From the NCBI GenBank assembly GCA_020637795.1, contig JACKJT010000001.1:744001-808000 (forward strand): DNA of 64,000 bases. The letters run 5' to 3'. Shown here piece by piece: positions 9,585 through 18,306 of this stretch (positions are counted from its first letter, which is position 1; every line of letters starts with the position of its first letter). Under the pieces are notes generated by a model, which ran no database searches, was not told the origin of the DNA, and saw nothing but the letters and a program-made list of their open reading frames with translations. Source of the DNA: Hoeflea sp. (GTDB taxonomy: Bacteria > Pseudomonadota > Alphaproteobacteria > Rhizobiales > Rhizobiaceae). A program made the position numbers and the translations under genes.

Positions 9585-9864
9585 CCGGCAGTCCCCATTG
9601 ATTCAAGCGCTTGCCCGACCTGCACAGACACTTTTGCACATCGGCTTTGAACAAAGCGTTAACCATCAATTACCAAATAGGCAGTCCGGCTTTCGCGAAA
9701 CTGTATCTCGCTTTCAAGTTGCGTGAGGCAGCACCGTCGCCATGCGTCGCAAACCGGCTTGCCGGATCAATCGGTTCGGCATAGCGTCGCCTTTCACGGA
9801 GCCCGTGGCCAATGCGTTGCGGCCGGGCAAAGCAACATATCGCAACCGGACGGGGCGCACGGGC

Positions 9865-11463
9865 ATGAGCAAAATCGAGGACATCGTCGCCACTGCAATC
9901 GAGAATACCGCAGGCGCTCCGGAAAGGCGCAGGCGCGCGGGCGGCGGGCGCGGCGGCGATCGCGGCAAGGGCAGGAAAAGCCCGGCAACGCTGCGCTACC
10001 GTTCGATCCTCAACACCCAGGATCCATCGCTGCTGCTGTCCGAAGAAGGGCTGGAGGCCATCCACGAGGCCTCGCTCACCGTGCTTGAGCAGATCGGGAT
10101 GGATTTCATGCTTGCGGAGGCCCGGGACCGGCTTGCGGCCGCGGGCGCCGATGTTGTCGCCTGCACCGAGCGGGTGCGGCTTGACCGCGGACTGGTCATG
10201 GACCTAGTGGGCAAGGCCCCAGGACCGTTCACGCTGCATGCCCGCAATCCCGAGCGCAACATTGAAATCGGCGGACGCAACATCGCCTTTGCCCAGGTGG
10301 CATCGGCACCCTACTGCTCGGACCGTGACAATGGACGCAGAACCGGAACGCAGGAAGACTTCCGCAACCTGATCAGACTAGCGCAATCCTACGACATCAT
10401 CCACATGACCGGCGGCTATCCGGTGGAACCGACCGATCTGCATGCCTCGGTGCGCCATCTCGACTGCCTGTCGGATCTGGTCAAGCTCACGGACAAGCCA
10501 TTCCATGCCTATTCCCTGGGCAAGGAGCGCAATCTTGATGCACTCGAGATTGTACGCATCGGGCGTGGCGTGACCGCAGAACAGCTGGAAGCAGAGCCAT
10601 CCCTGTTCACAATCATCAATGCCTCCTCGCCGCTTCGCTACGATGCACCGATGCTGCAGGGCATCATCGAGATGTCGGCTCGCAATCAGGTGGTGGTGAT
10701 CACGCCGTTCACGCTCGCCGGGGCGATGGCGCCGGTAACGGTGGCGGGAGCGCTCGTCCAGCAGAACGCCGAAGCGCTGGCCGGCATCGCCTTCACCCAG
10801 CTCGTCCGCCCCGGAGCGCCGGTGGTCTATGGCGGGTTCACATCCAATGTCGACATGAAATCCGGTGCGCCGGCCTTCGGGACGCCCGAGTACATGAAAG
10901 CCGTCATGGCCGGCGGACAGCTGGCGCGGCGTTACGGCGTCCCCTACCGCACGTCGAACACCTGCGCCGCCAACACGCTTGACGCACAGTCGGCGTATGA
11001 ATCGATGATGTCGCTGTGGGCCGTTGTGCAGGGCGGCGGCAACTTCATCATGCATGCGGCCGGATGGATGGAGGGCGGGCTGACAGCCTCGTTCGAGAAG
11101 TTCGTGATGGATGTCGACATGCTGCAGATGGTCGCCGAATTCCTGGCGCCGATCGACACGAGCCCGGAAGCGCTGGCCATGGACGCCATCGCCGAGGTCG
11201 GGCCAGGCGGGCATTACTTCGGGACCGCGCACACGCTGTCACGCTACGAGACAGCGTTCTATTCGCCGATCCTGTCGGACTGGCGCAATTTCGAAAGCTG
11301 GAGCCTTGCCGGCCAGCCGACCACCTATGACCACGCCAACCGGGTGTGGAAGGAAACGCTGGCGAATTACGAGGCGCCGGCGCTCGACGAGGCGATTTCG
11401 GAAGAGCTTGATGCCTTTGTCGCAAGCCGCAAGGAGGAAGGCGGCGTGCCGACCGACTTCTGA
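9865..11463 (+). CDS. MttB-family methylamine/betaine methyltransferase, non-pyrrolysine
   Basis: The 532-aa protein belongs to the trimethylamine:corrinoid methyltransferase (MttB) superfamily; the ATG at 9865 gives MSKIEDIVATAIENT. An Arg/Gly-rich stretch (about residues 20-40) precedes the conserved core (LRYRSILNTQDPSLLLSEEG onwards). The reading frame has no in-frame amber codon, so it lacks pyrrolysine and belongs with the glycine-betaine-type MtgB-like branch rather than true trimethylamine methyltransferase. No corrinoid protein or methyl-H4folate methyltransferase gene is next to it. The substrate is therefore unknown; quaternary amines such as glycine betaine, proline betaine or carnitine are plausible. 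Confidence 0.85.
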   Translation: MSKIEDIVATAIENTAGAPERRRRAGGGRGGDRGKGRKSPATLRYRSILNTQDPSLLLSEEGLEAIHEASLTVLEQIGMDFMLAEARDRLAAAGADVVACTERVRLDRGLVMDLVGKAPGPFTLHARNPERNIEIGGRNIAFAQVASAPYCSDRDNGRRTGTQEDFRNLIRLAQSYDIIHMTGGYPVEPTDLHASVRHLDCLSDLVKLTDKPFHAYSLGKERNLDALEIVRIGRGVTAEQLEAEPSLFTIINASSPLRYDAPMLQGIIEMSARNQVVVITPFTLAGAMAPVTVAGALVQQNAEALAGIAFTQLVRPGAPVVYGGFTSNVDMKSGAPAFGTPEYMKAVMAGGQLARRYGVPYRTSNTCAANTLDAQSAYESMMSLWAVVQGGGNFIMHAAGWMEGGLTASFEKFVMDVDMLQMVAEFLAPIDTSPEALAMDAIAEVGPGGHYFGTAHTLSRYETAFYSPILSDWRNFESWSLAGQPTTYDHANRVWKETLANYEAPALDEAISEELDAFVASRKEEGGVPTDF

Positions 11464-12351
11464 TCAGGCAACAATCCGGGCCTTCCGGTTGGTCAGCCAG
11501 ACCCCGATCACGACAATCACGGTTCCGACGATCATCGGAACCGTCAGCGCTTCGCCGAACAGGAACCAGCTCTCGATGGCGACCGCCGGCGGCACAAGGT
11601 AAGTCAGCGAGGCGGCACGCGAAACCTGCCCGCGCCGGATCAGATACAACAGCAGCATGATCGAAACCAGGGAAAGGCCGAGCACCGACCAGCCCATGGC
11701 CAGCGCGAACTCCAGGTTCCAGTCAATCCGCAAGGGCTCGATCAGCAGCGCCAGCGGCATGACCACGAGAAATCCGCCGACATATTGCAGCGAGGCAATG
11801 GCGCGCAGGTCGCCTTCCTGCAGGTAGCGTTTCTGGTAGATGGTCCCCGCGGTGACCGACGCCATGGCAAAGACATTGACCAGCAAGGGCGCAAGCGCGA
11901 TCTGCAGCATCGATGTCTCGAGCGCCAGAAGCCGCGGCAGGATGGCGACGCTGAGCCCGGCGAACCCAAGAAGCACGCCGAGCTTTTGCGGGCCGGTCAG
12001 ACGTTCGCCGACGATGACGGGGGCGACAAGCGCGGTCAGCAGCGGCTGCAACGCCGCGATAAGGCCCGACACCGACGAGGGCACGCCTTGCGCGATCGCC
12101 CACCAGACACCACCGAGGTAGATGCCGTGCAGGAACACGCCGGAGAGAACCGCATGCACCCATCCGGCCCGGGTCGACGGCCAGACGGCGCGGCTTGCAA
12201 AGGTGATCACCGCGAACAGGGCCGCGGCCAGGGTGAAGCGCATACTCAGGAAGGTCAGCGGATCGGCATGGGGGCTCGCGTATTTCGCCACGATCCAGCC
12301 GGTGGACCAGAGCAGAACGAACAGGGCCGGAGCGATGCGATCGAGAGTCAT
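11464..12351 (-). CDS. DMT-superfamily (EamA) exporter
   Basis: The 295-aa hydrophobic protein starts MTLDRIAPALFVLLWSTGW and has about ten predicted membrane segments in two EamA repeats; the second repeat contains GERLTGPQKLGVLLGFAGL and ends in a short basic tail. Such proteins are inner-membrane drug/metabolite exporters, but the substrate cannot be inferred. The stop codon directly abuts that of the convergent MttB-family gene. The open frame continues upstream to 12510 without membrane-protein character, so I chose the ATG at 12351. Confidence 0.85.
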   Translation of the reverse strand: MTLDRIAPALFVLLWSTGWIVAKYASPHADPLTFLSMRFTLAAALFAVITFASRAVWPSTRAGWVHAVLSGVFLHGIYLGGVWWAIAQGVPSSVSGLIAALQPLLTALVAPVIVGERLTGPQKLGVLLGFAGLSVAILPRLLALETSMLQIALAPLLVNVFAMASVTAGTIYQKRYLQEGDLRAIASLQYVGGFLVVMPLALLIEPLRIDWNLEFALAMGWSVLGLSLVSIMLLLYLIRRGQVSRAASLTYLVPPAVAIESWFLFGEALTVPMIVGTVIVVIGVWLTNRKARIVA

Positions 12352-12616
12352 GAGGGAGATCCAAGCCTGTTGCGCGCCAGATGTGCCGGTCCCGGCGATG
12401 AGGACAGGGCGGAGCGTTAAACCCGACTTTTGCGAGAAGCAAGACCGGAGTGCCGCGTCATCCATGGCATGATGCGAGCCGGGCGTCCAATCGAGGCGCA
12501 ACCGCAACACCGGTTAATAAAAATACAAAATTCCCGGAACAAGAGAAATCCTGCACGGTTCTTGCTTTCTAATTCATGATGCGATCTTATGATCTCAAAA
12601 GGGGAGCACCAAACAC

Positions 12617-14026
12617 GTGCCTTTCGACGAAATGCTGACTGCGGACAGCCTTCCGCGACCACCCTACAAGGGTTACTTCAACTGGCATTCTGAACAGAAG
12701 ACTTCCGATCTTATCAGGAAGTCCCGCGATGCGGAGAACATCTTCCGAAAGACCGGCATCACCTTTGCCGTCTATGGCAAGGAAGATGCGTCAGAACGGC
12801 TCATTCCATTCGATATCGTGCCGCGCATCATTTCCGGTTCGGAATGGCGAAAGCTGGCGCAGGGCATCGAACAACGGGTGATGGCGCTCAACGCCTTTCT
12901 CGATGACATCTACCACAAGCAGGAAATCATCAAGGCGGGCCGGATGCCGCGCGCGCTGATCGAGAAGAACGATGCGTTCCTGCCCGAAATGATCGGCATG
13001 CGCCCGCCGGGCGGTGTCTACACGCACATCATCGGCACCGACATCGTTCGCACCGGCGAGGGACAATTCTACGTTCTGGAGGACAATGCGCGCACACCTT
13101 CGGGCGTGTCCTACATGCTGGAAAACCGCGAAACCATGATGCAGATGTTTCCCGAGCTGTTTCATCTCAACAAGGTGCGACCGGTCGAGAACTATCCGAA
13201 GCTGCTGCGCCAGAGCCTTGCCGCGGTGGCGCCTCCCGGATGCGCGGGCAAGCCGCGGATTGCGGTGCTGACTCCCGGCATCTTCAATTCGGCCTTCTAC
13301 GAGCACGCCTACCTCGCCGACCAGATGGGCGTGGAGCTGGTCGAAGGCTCCGACCTGCGCGTGATCGACGGCAAGGTGGCGATGCGCACGACACGGGGCT
13401 ATCAGGCGATCGACGTGCTCTACCGCCGCGTTGACGACGATTTTCTCGATCCGCTGACATTTCGCCCGGACTCCACGCTCGGTGTGCCGGGCATCATGGA
13501 TGTCTACCGCGCCGGCAACATCACGATCGCCAACGCGCCGGGCACCGGCATCGCCGACGATAAGGCGATCTATTCCTACATGCCGGAAATCGTCGAGTTC
13601 TACACCGGCCAGAAACCGATCCTGGAGAATGTGCCGACCTACCGCTGTTCCGAGCCGGACACGCTTCAGTATGTGCTCGACAATCTGGCCGAGCTGGTGG
13701 TCAAGGAAGTCCACGGTTCGGGCGGCTACGGCATGCTGGTGGGACCGGCCGCAAGCAAGCGGGAACGGACCGAGTTTGCCGCCAAGCTGAAGAGCCGTCC
13801 CGGCAACTACATTGCCCAGCCGACGCTGTCGCTGTCCACCGTGCCGATCCTGGTCAAGAAGGGGCTTGCGCCACGACATGTCGATCTCAGACCGTTCGTG
13901 CTGGTGTCCGACAAGATCCAGATCATTCCCGGGGGATTGACCCGGGTGGCGCTGAAAGAAGGCTCGCTTGTGGTCAATTCCAGCCAGGGAGGCGGCACCA
14001 AGGACACCTGGGTGCTGGAGGACTGA
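12617..14026 (+). CDS. Circularly permuted ATP-grasp protein of the Anbu operon
   Basis: This 469-aa protein belongs to the circularly permuted ATP-grasp family (DUF404/DUF407). Landmarks are PYKGYFNWHSE near the N terminus, GVYTHIIGTDIVRTGEGQFY followed by VLEDNARTPSGVSYML, and the VKEVHGSGGYGMLVGP nucleotide-binding loop. It starts at a GTG codon with a good ribosome-binding site (ggggag at 12601-12606). It is first in a tight four-gene operon with alpha-E, transglutaminase and Anbu genes; this set is known to travel with the Anbu protease. The ligase activity is presumed to form a peptide-like bond, but its product is not established. Confidence 0.9.
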   Translation: MPFDEMLTADSLPRPPYKGYFNWHSEQKTSDLIRKSRDAENIFRKTGITFAVYGKEDASERLIPFDIVPRIISGSEWRKLAQGIEQRVMALNAFLDDIYHKQEIIKAGRMPRALIEKNDAFLPEMIGMRPPGGVYTHIIGTDIVRTGEGQFYVLEDNARTPSGVSYMLENRETMMQMFPELFHLNKVRPVENYPKLLRQSLAAVAPPGCAGKPRIAVLTPGIFNSAFYEHAYLADQMGVELVEGSDLRVIDGKVAMRTTRGYQAIDVLYRRVDDDFLDPLTFRPDSTLGVPGIMDVYRAGNITIANAPGTGIADDKAIYSYMPEIVEFYTGQKPILENVPTYRCSEPDTLQYVLDNLAELVVKEVHGSGGYGMLVGPAASKRERTEFAAKLKSRPGNYIAQPTLSLSTVPILVKKGLAPRHVDLRPFVLVSDKIQIIPGGLTRVALKEGSLVVNSSQGGGTKDTWVLED

Positions 14027-14028
14027 AC

Positions 14029-14973
14029 ATGCTGGGAAGAACTGCAAACGGCCTTTTCTGGATGTTCCGCTACATCGAGCGCGCGGAAAACACCGCACGC
14101 CTGATCGATGCCGGCCTGCGCATGTCGCTCACCCGCATGCACGGGCACGAGGAAGAATGGGAATCGGTGTTGCGCAGCTCCGGCGTCTACGGCGCCTATT
14201 CCGCGGCCAATTCCGAAGTTACCAGCGCGGATGCGATCAATTATCTGCTGCGTGACAAGTCCAATCCCTCGAGCATCCTGTCGGCTATCGAGGCGGCCAG
14301 AAACAACGGGCGCATGGTGCGAACCGCGCTGACCCGCGAGGCCTGGGAAGCAACCAACGAATGCTATCTCGATATCAAGTCGCAGCTTGCACGCAAGCCT
14401 TCAAGCGCGGACATGCCGGCGATCATCGACAACATCAAGCAGCGCACAGGGCTGATCCGCGGCGCCTTTCACGGGACCATGCTGCGCAATGAGCTCTACA
14501 ATTTTTCACGCATCGGCACCTTCATCGAGCGCGCCGACAACACATCGCGCATTCTCGACGTCAAGTACTACGTGCTGCTGCCGGCGGTTTCCTATGTCGG
14601 ATCGTCGCTCGACAATGTTCAGTGGGAATCGATCCTGAGATCGGTGTCCGCGCACCGGTCCTACGGCTGGGTCTATGATGACGACTACAAGCCGTCCAAC
14701 ATTGCCGACTTCCTGATCCTGAATGGCCGCATGCCGCGTTCACTGGCCTATTGCTACGACAAGATCAATGCGAACCTGTCGTATCTCGAACGGGAATACG
14801 GTGCCCGCGAGAGCTGTCACGAGACGGCGGCTCAGACCCTGGGAATGCTGCGCGAGCGGGAGATCCAGGCGATCATGGACACCGGCCTGCACGAGTTTCT
14901 ACAGGATTTCATCAGCCAGAACAGCCGGGTTGCTGCCGAGATCTCCGAAGCCTACCGGTTCTACCAGGACTGA
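14029..14973 (+). CDS. Alpha-E domain protein of the Anbu operon
   Basis: The 314-aa, largely helical protein matches the alpha-E (DUF403) family. It begins MLGRTANGLFWMFRYIERAENTAR-like and repeats the motif as FSRIGTFIERADNTSRILD in the second half, showing internal duplication of the R-x-E-R-A-(E/D)-N-T helix. It follows the ATP-grasp gene by 2 bp and precedes the transglutaminase gene by 4 bp. Its biochemical role is unknown; constant pairing with the permuted ATP-grasp protein suggests the two act together. Confidence 0.9.
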   Translation: MLGRTANGLFWMFRYIERAENTARLIDAGLRMSLTRMHGHEEEWESVLRSSGVYGAYSAANSEVTSADAINYLLRDKSNPSSILSAIEAARNNGRMVRTALTREAWEATNECYLDIKSQLARKPSSADMPAIIDNIKQRTGLIRGAFHGTMLRNELYNFSRIGTFIERADNTSRILDVKYYVLLPAVSYVGSSLDNVQWESILRSVSAHRSYGWVYDDDYKPSNIADFLILNGRMPRSLAYCYDKINANLSYLEREYGARESCHETAAQTLGMLREREIQAIMDTGLHEFLQDFISQNSRVAAEISEAYRFYQD

Positions 14974-14977
14974 TTTC

Positions 14978-15772
14978 ATGCAGCTCAAGATTTCCCACGT
15001 GACTGAATATGCCTATGCGCACCCGGTCCGCTATGCCCTGCAGCGCCTCAGGCTGACACCGCAGAACAGTGCGCTGCAGAGGGTGCATTCCTGGCAGACA
15101 GAGGTTGAAGGCGGCAAGGTCGAGGCGCGCTACATCGACCACTTCGGCAATGTGGTGGAACTGGTCAGCGCCAGCCGCGACACCGAAGCCATAAGGGTGG
15201 TCGCCTCCGGCGTCGTGGAGACCTTCGACAAGATCGGCGTGTCCGGGCCGCACAAGGCCTATATGCCGCTGTGGCTCTACCAGCGCGAGTCGGCGCTGAC
15301 CAAGCCCGGCAAGATGATCCGCGAGCTGGCGCGCAGCATCGAAAAGGGCGAGCCGCTCGACCAGCTTCACGGGCTCAAGTCAGCGCTGCACCAGGCGATG
15401 GCCTATGTTCCGGGGGCAACCCAGACCAAGACGGCGGCGGAGGATGCGCTGGCTTCGGGCAAGGGGGTCTGCCAGGATCACGCCCAGGCTTTCGCCGCGG
15501 CGGCCCGTGTCATGGGCTTTCCGGCGCGTTACGTGTCAGGGTACCTGATGATGGAAGATACGCCCGACCAGGCCGCAAGCCATGCATGGGCGGAAGCCCA
15601 TGTCGACGGGCTGGGCTGGGTCGGTTTCGATCCCGCCAATGACATATCGCCCGATGACCGCTATGTGCACATCGCCTATGGCCTCGATTACAAGGACGCA
15701 GCGCCGATCTCGGGCATCCGCACCGGAAGCGGTGAAGAACAGCTTGCAGTCCGCATCACAGTGGAGCAATAA
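14978..15772 (+). CDS. Transglutaminase-like cysteine protease of the Anbu operon
   Basis: The 264-aa protein starts MQLKISHVTEYAYAHPVRYA, the usual N-terminal bacterial transglutaminase-like region, and has an intact papain-like triad: Cys165 in GKGVCQDHA, His202 in SHAWAEAHV and Asp218 in VGFDPAN. No signal peptide is visible, so it should be cytosolic. It is third in the Anbu operon. Such proteins more often cleave or transfer amide bonds in peptides than cross-link proteins. An open frame runs upstream to 14723, but that part overlaps the alpha-E gene. Confidence 0.9.
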   Translation: MQLKISHVTEYAYAHPVRYALQRLRLTPQNSALQRVHSWQTEVEGGKVEARYIDHFGNVVELVSASRDTEAIRVVASGVVETFDKIGVSGPHKAYMPLWLYQRESALTKPGKMIRELARSIEKGEPLDQLHGLKSALHQAMAYVPGATQTKTAAEDALASGKGVCQDHAQAFAAAARVMGFPARYVSGYLMMEDTPDQAASHAWAEAHVDGLGWVGFDPANDISPDDRYVHIAYGLDYKDAAPISGIRTGSGEEQLAVRITVEQ

Positions 15773-15809
15773 GAATCCTGCTGTATTTTTAAGGGCGGAT
15801 TCGCGAATC

Positions 15810-16544
15810 ATGACTTATTGCGTCGGGCTGCGCCTCAACCGGGGCCTCGTCTTCATGTCCGACACCCGGACGAACGCAGGCGTCGACAACATCTCCACGT
15901 TCCGGAAGATGTACACCTGGTGCAAACCCGGAGACCGCCTGATCACGCTGCTGTCGGCCGGCAATCTGGCGACAACGCAGACCGTTGTCAGCATGCTGGA
16001 AGAGCATACCAAGGCGGCCGAGGACCGGCACCCGGACATCATGGAGGTGCCCTCCATGTTCGCAGCTGCGCGCCTCGTGGGGGAAACCGTGCGTGAGGTG
16101 ATCAAGACGGCATCGGATGGCGGTCACCAGAGCGAATCCACCTTCAGCGCCACCTTCATTCTCGGCGGCCAGGTCGCCGGGGGCGCTATGCGGATGTTCC
16201 TGATCTATCCGGAAGGCAATTTCATCGAAGCCACGGAGGACAACCCGTTCTTCCAGATCGGCGAGCACAAATACGGCAAGCCGATCCTGGTGCGGGCCTA
16301 CGATCCGGAAATGAGCTTCGAGATGGCGACAAAGCTGCTCTATGTTTCGTTCGATTCGACGCTGAAATCCAACCTGTCGGTCGGCCTGCCGCTGGATCTG
16401 CAGTTTTACGATCGCGACAGCCTGACCAAGGGCTACGAGAAGCGCATCCAGGCGACCGATCCCTACTATCGCAAGATATCAGACGGATGGTCGGATGCGC
16501 TGCGGTCCGCGTTCAACAGTCTTCCGGATTTCGAACGGGACTGA
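15810..16544 (+). CDS. Anbu (ancestral beta subunit) proteasome-like peptidase
   Basis: The 244-aa product starts MTYCVGLRLNRGLVFMSDTR. After Met removal Thr would be the N-terminal nucleophile, as in Ntn-hydrolase proteasome beta subunits, and MSDTRTNAG plus the later SGSFIL-like and YGKPIL segments fit the Anbu family (proteasome-type protease, DUF/COG3484). Length agrees with Anbu (about 245 aa). The three preceding genes are the standard partners. Anbu is reported to assemble into a lock-washer-like ring; its natural substrates remain unclear. The start lies 37 bp after the transglutaminase stop. Confidence 0.92.
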   Translation: MTYCVGLRLNRGLVFMSDTRTNAGVDNISTFRKMYTWCKPGDRLITLLSAGNLATTQTVVSMLEEHTKAAEDRHPDIMEVPSMFAAARLVGETVREVIKTASDGGHQSESTFSATFILGGQVAGGAMRMFLIYPEGNFIEATEDNPFFQIGEHKYGKPILVRAYDPEMSFEMATKLLYVSFDSTLKSNLSVGLPLDLQFYDRDSLTKGYEKRIQATDPYYRKISDGWSDALRSAFNSLPDFERD

Positions 16545-16564
16545 GCCGGGCCATTACCGGCCGG

Positions 16565-17197
16565 TTATTGCGCCGCCGTGGCGGTGCGCAGCCCGCCGGT
16601 TTCCTCGATGAAGGCGACGATGTCCTCGACGCCCACGCCGCGCCGCAGGTCGGTGAACAAATGCGGCCGCCCCTTGCGGCCAGCCGATGCGTCGCGCTCC
16701 ATGACGGAAAGATCGGCGCCAACATGCGGCGCCAGGTCCATCTTGTTGATCAGCAGCAGGTCCGAGCGGGTGATTGCCGGCCCGCCCTTGCGCGGGATCT
16801 CCTCGCCCTGGCAGACCGAGATGACGTAGATCGTCAGATCGGCGAGATCGGGCGAGAAGGTGGCGGCAAGATTGTCGCCGCCTGACTCGATGAAGATGAT
16901 GTCGAGATCGGGATGGCGCTCATTGAGCGCATCGATGGCGCGAAGGTTGAGCGAGGCATCCTCGCGGATCGCCGTGTGCGGACAGCCGCCGGTCTCGACG
17001 CCGACCACCCGGTCGGACGGCAGCGCCTGCATGCGCACCAATGCCTCGGCGTCCTCACGGGTGTAGATGTCATTGGTGATGACGCCGATGGAATAGGTAT
17101 CGCGCATCGCCTTGCAGAGCTTGTCGGTCAGCGCCGTCTTGCCGGAGCCGACCGGTCCGCCGATACCGATGCGCAAGGGGCCATTCGATGATGTCAT
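16565..17197 (-). CDS. ureG: Urease accessory GTPase UreG
   Basis: UreG (210 aa) is the SIMIBI-class GTPase that powers nickel delivery to urease. The P-loop GPVGSGKT is at residues 14-21, followed by VITNDIYTREDAE, VETGGCPHTAIR with the Cys-Pro-His nickel-binding motif, FIESGGDNLAATFSP and the LLINKMDLAPHVG guanine-specificity motif. It is the last gene of the leftward urease cluster and its start overlaps the ureF stop by 4 bp. Confidence 0.97.
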   Translation of the reverse strand: MTSSNGPLRIGIGGPVGSGKTALTDKLCKAMRDTYSIGVITNDIYTREDAEALVRMQALPSDRVVGVETGGCPHTAIREDASLNLRAIDALNERHPDLDIIFIESGGDNLAATFSPDLADLTIYVISVCQGEEIPRKGGPAITRSDLLLINKMDLAPHVGADLSVMERDASAGRKGRPHLFTDLRRGVGVEDIVAFIEETGGLRTATAAQ

Positions 17198-17856
17198 GTT
17201 CGAAAAATCCGTGAGTTAAGCGTTTCGTGGTTCATCGCGGCGATCTCTGCATTGAGCGCGGCCGAGCCGAGATCGTCAAGTGTCGACCGTTCGGCACGGG
17301 CCGCGACCTGGGCGATATCCGGTTCGATCGCCGCCATAACCGCGACCCCTGCCGCCTGCCCCAGCGACATCAGCCGCAGGGCGGCCTGGACCTGGTTGGC
17401 GGCGAAGGCGTGGAGGAAGGCGGCGAGCGTCTCTTCGAGCGGAACCCCGGAAGCGCCCGAGACAGCGCCCACCGCCACCGGCCAGGCCGCGCCGCCATCA
17501 AGCGATTGATGCACGGGCAAGGGCCAGGCGCTGGAGGCCTTGAGAAAAGCATCCCCCTGGTTCATGGTCTCGAGATGCCGCTCGGCGGAACCGACAAGCG
17601 CTTCCGCCAGTTCGGAAACCGGGGCCAGATCCCCTGCCGAAGCCGCCACTCTCCAGGCTTCCGCCAGAAGTACGGCGTCGTTCCATGTCGATCCCTCGGC
17701 CAGCAACAGCCGGATCCAATCCTGCAATTGGGCGGAATCCGTCACCAGCTCGCTCGCCACAGCCTGTTCGAGACCATGGCTGTAGTTGAAGCCGCCGACC
17801 GGGAATGTCGGCGACAGCCAGGTCAAAAGCCGCACCAGGCTCACGGTGTCACTCAT
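17194..17856 (-). CDS. ureF: Urease accessory protein UreF
   Basis: UreF (220 aa) is a helical chaperone that bridges UreD and UreG in urease activation. LTWLSPTFPVGGFNYSHGLE near the N terminus is the family signature. It overlaps ureG by 4 bp, indicating coupling. The 57-bp gap upstream separates it from a quinol monooxygenase-like gene inserted between ureE and ureF. Confidence 0.95.
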   Translation of the reverse strand: MSDTVSLVRLLTWLSPTFPVGGFNYSHGLEQAVASELVTDSAQLQDWIRLLLAEGSTWNDAVLLAEAWRVAASAGDLAPVSELAEALVGSAERHLETMNQGDAFLKASSAWPLPVHQSLDGGAAWPVAVGAVSGASGVPLEETLAAFLHAFAANQVQAALRLMSLGQAAGVAVMAAIEPDIAQVAARAERSTLDDLGSAALNAEIAAMNHETLNSRIFRT

Positions 17857-17913
17857 GTCGCACCCCGCTTGGGGAGATCAGACTCTGGCGCGGCAGAAAT
17901 CCGCCCCTCGGCG

Positions 17914-18210
17914 CTAGAGGATTTCAACATCGCCCACATGCAGGATCTTGACTTTGCGGTCGACCAGGTGCGGCGCCGAGGCAGCCCGCCACACAGCCAT
18001 ATGGGCGGTCTCGAAATGGGCAGAGAGATGTTCGCGCGACTCCCATTCCTCGACGAATGTCAGGTGCTCAGGATCTTCGATATTCTGCACCAGGTTATAG
18101 CGGATGCATCCGTCCTCCGACCGCGTCGCAGCCAGCATGTCGCGCGCGGCGGCGAAGAACACCTCATGGCTTTCCGGCCTGATCCGAATATCGGCAATCA
18201 CACAAATCAT
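17914..18210 (-). CDS. Putative quinol monooxygenase (ABM domain)
   Basis: The 98-aa protein starting MICVIADIRIRPE has the antibiotic-biosynthesis-monooxygenase ferredoxin-like fold: EDGCIRYNL, FVEEWESREHLSAHFET and a hydrophobic C-terminal strand are typical of the YgiN-like group. It sits between ureE and ureF in the same orientation but has no known role in urease maturation. The actual substrate is unknown. Confidence 0.8.
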   Translation of the reverse strand: MICVIADIRIRPESHEVFFAAARDMLAATRSEDGCIRYNLVQNIEDPEHLTFVEEWESREHLSAHFETAHMAVWRAASAPHLVDRKVKILHVGDVEIL

Positions 18211-18306
18211 CACATGTCTCCTGTTCGATCCCAAACCGGCGGCGCGCCGGCTCCCTGAACAACTGCTGTCCGCATCCGGTTGAGGTGGATGGGCAAGCCG
18301 CGCGCC

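Noticed and set aside
9865..11463. Pyrrolysine-containing trimethylamine methyltransferase
   Set aside because: The frame is open throughout without an amber codon, and no Pyl genes are visible.
12791..14098. Long - strand frame (435 codons) opposite the permuted ATP-grasp gene
   Set aside because: Antisense shadow; the + strand product is strongly supported by family motifs and a ribosome-binding site.
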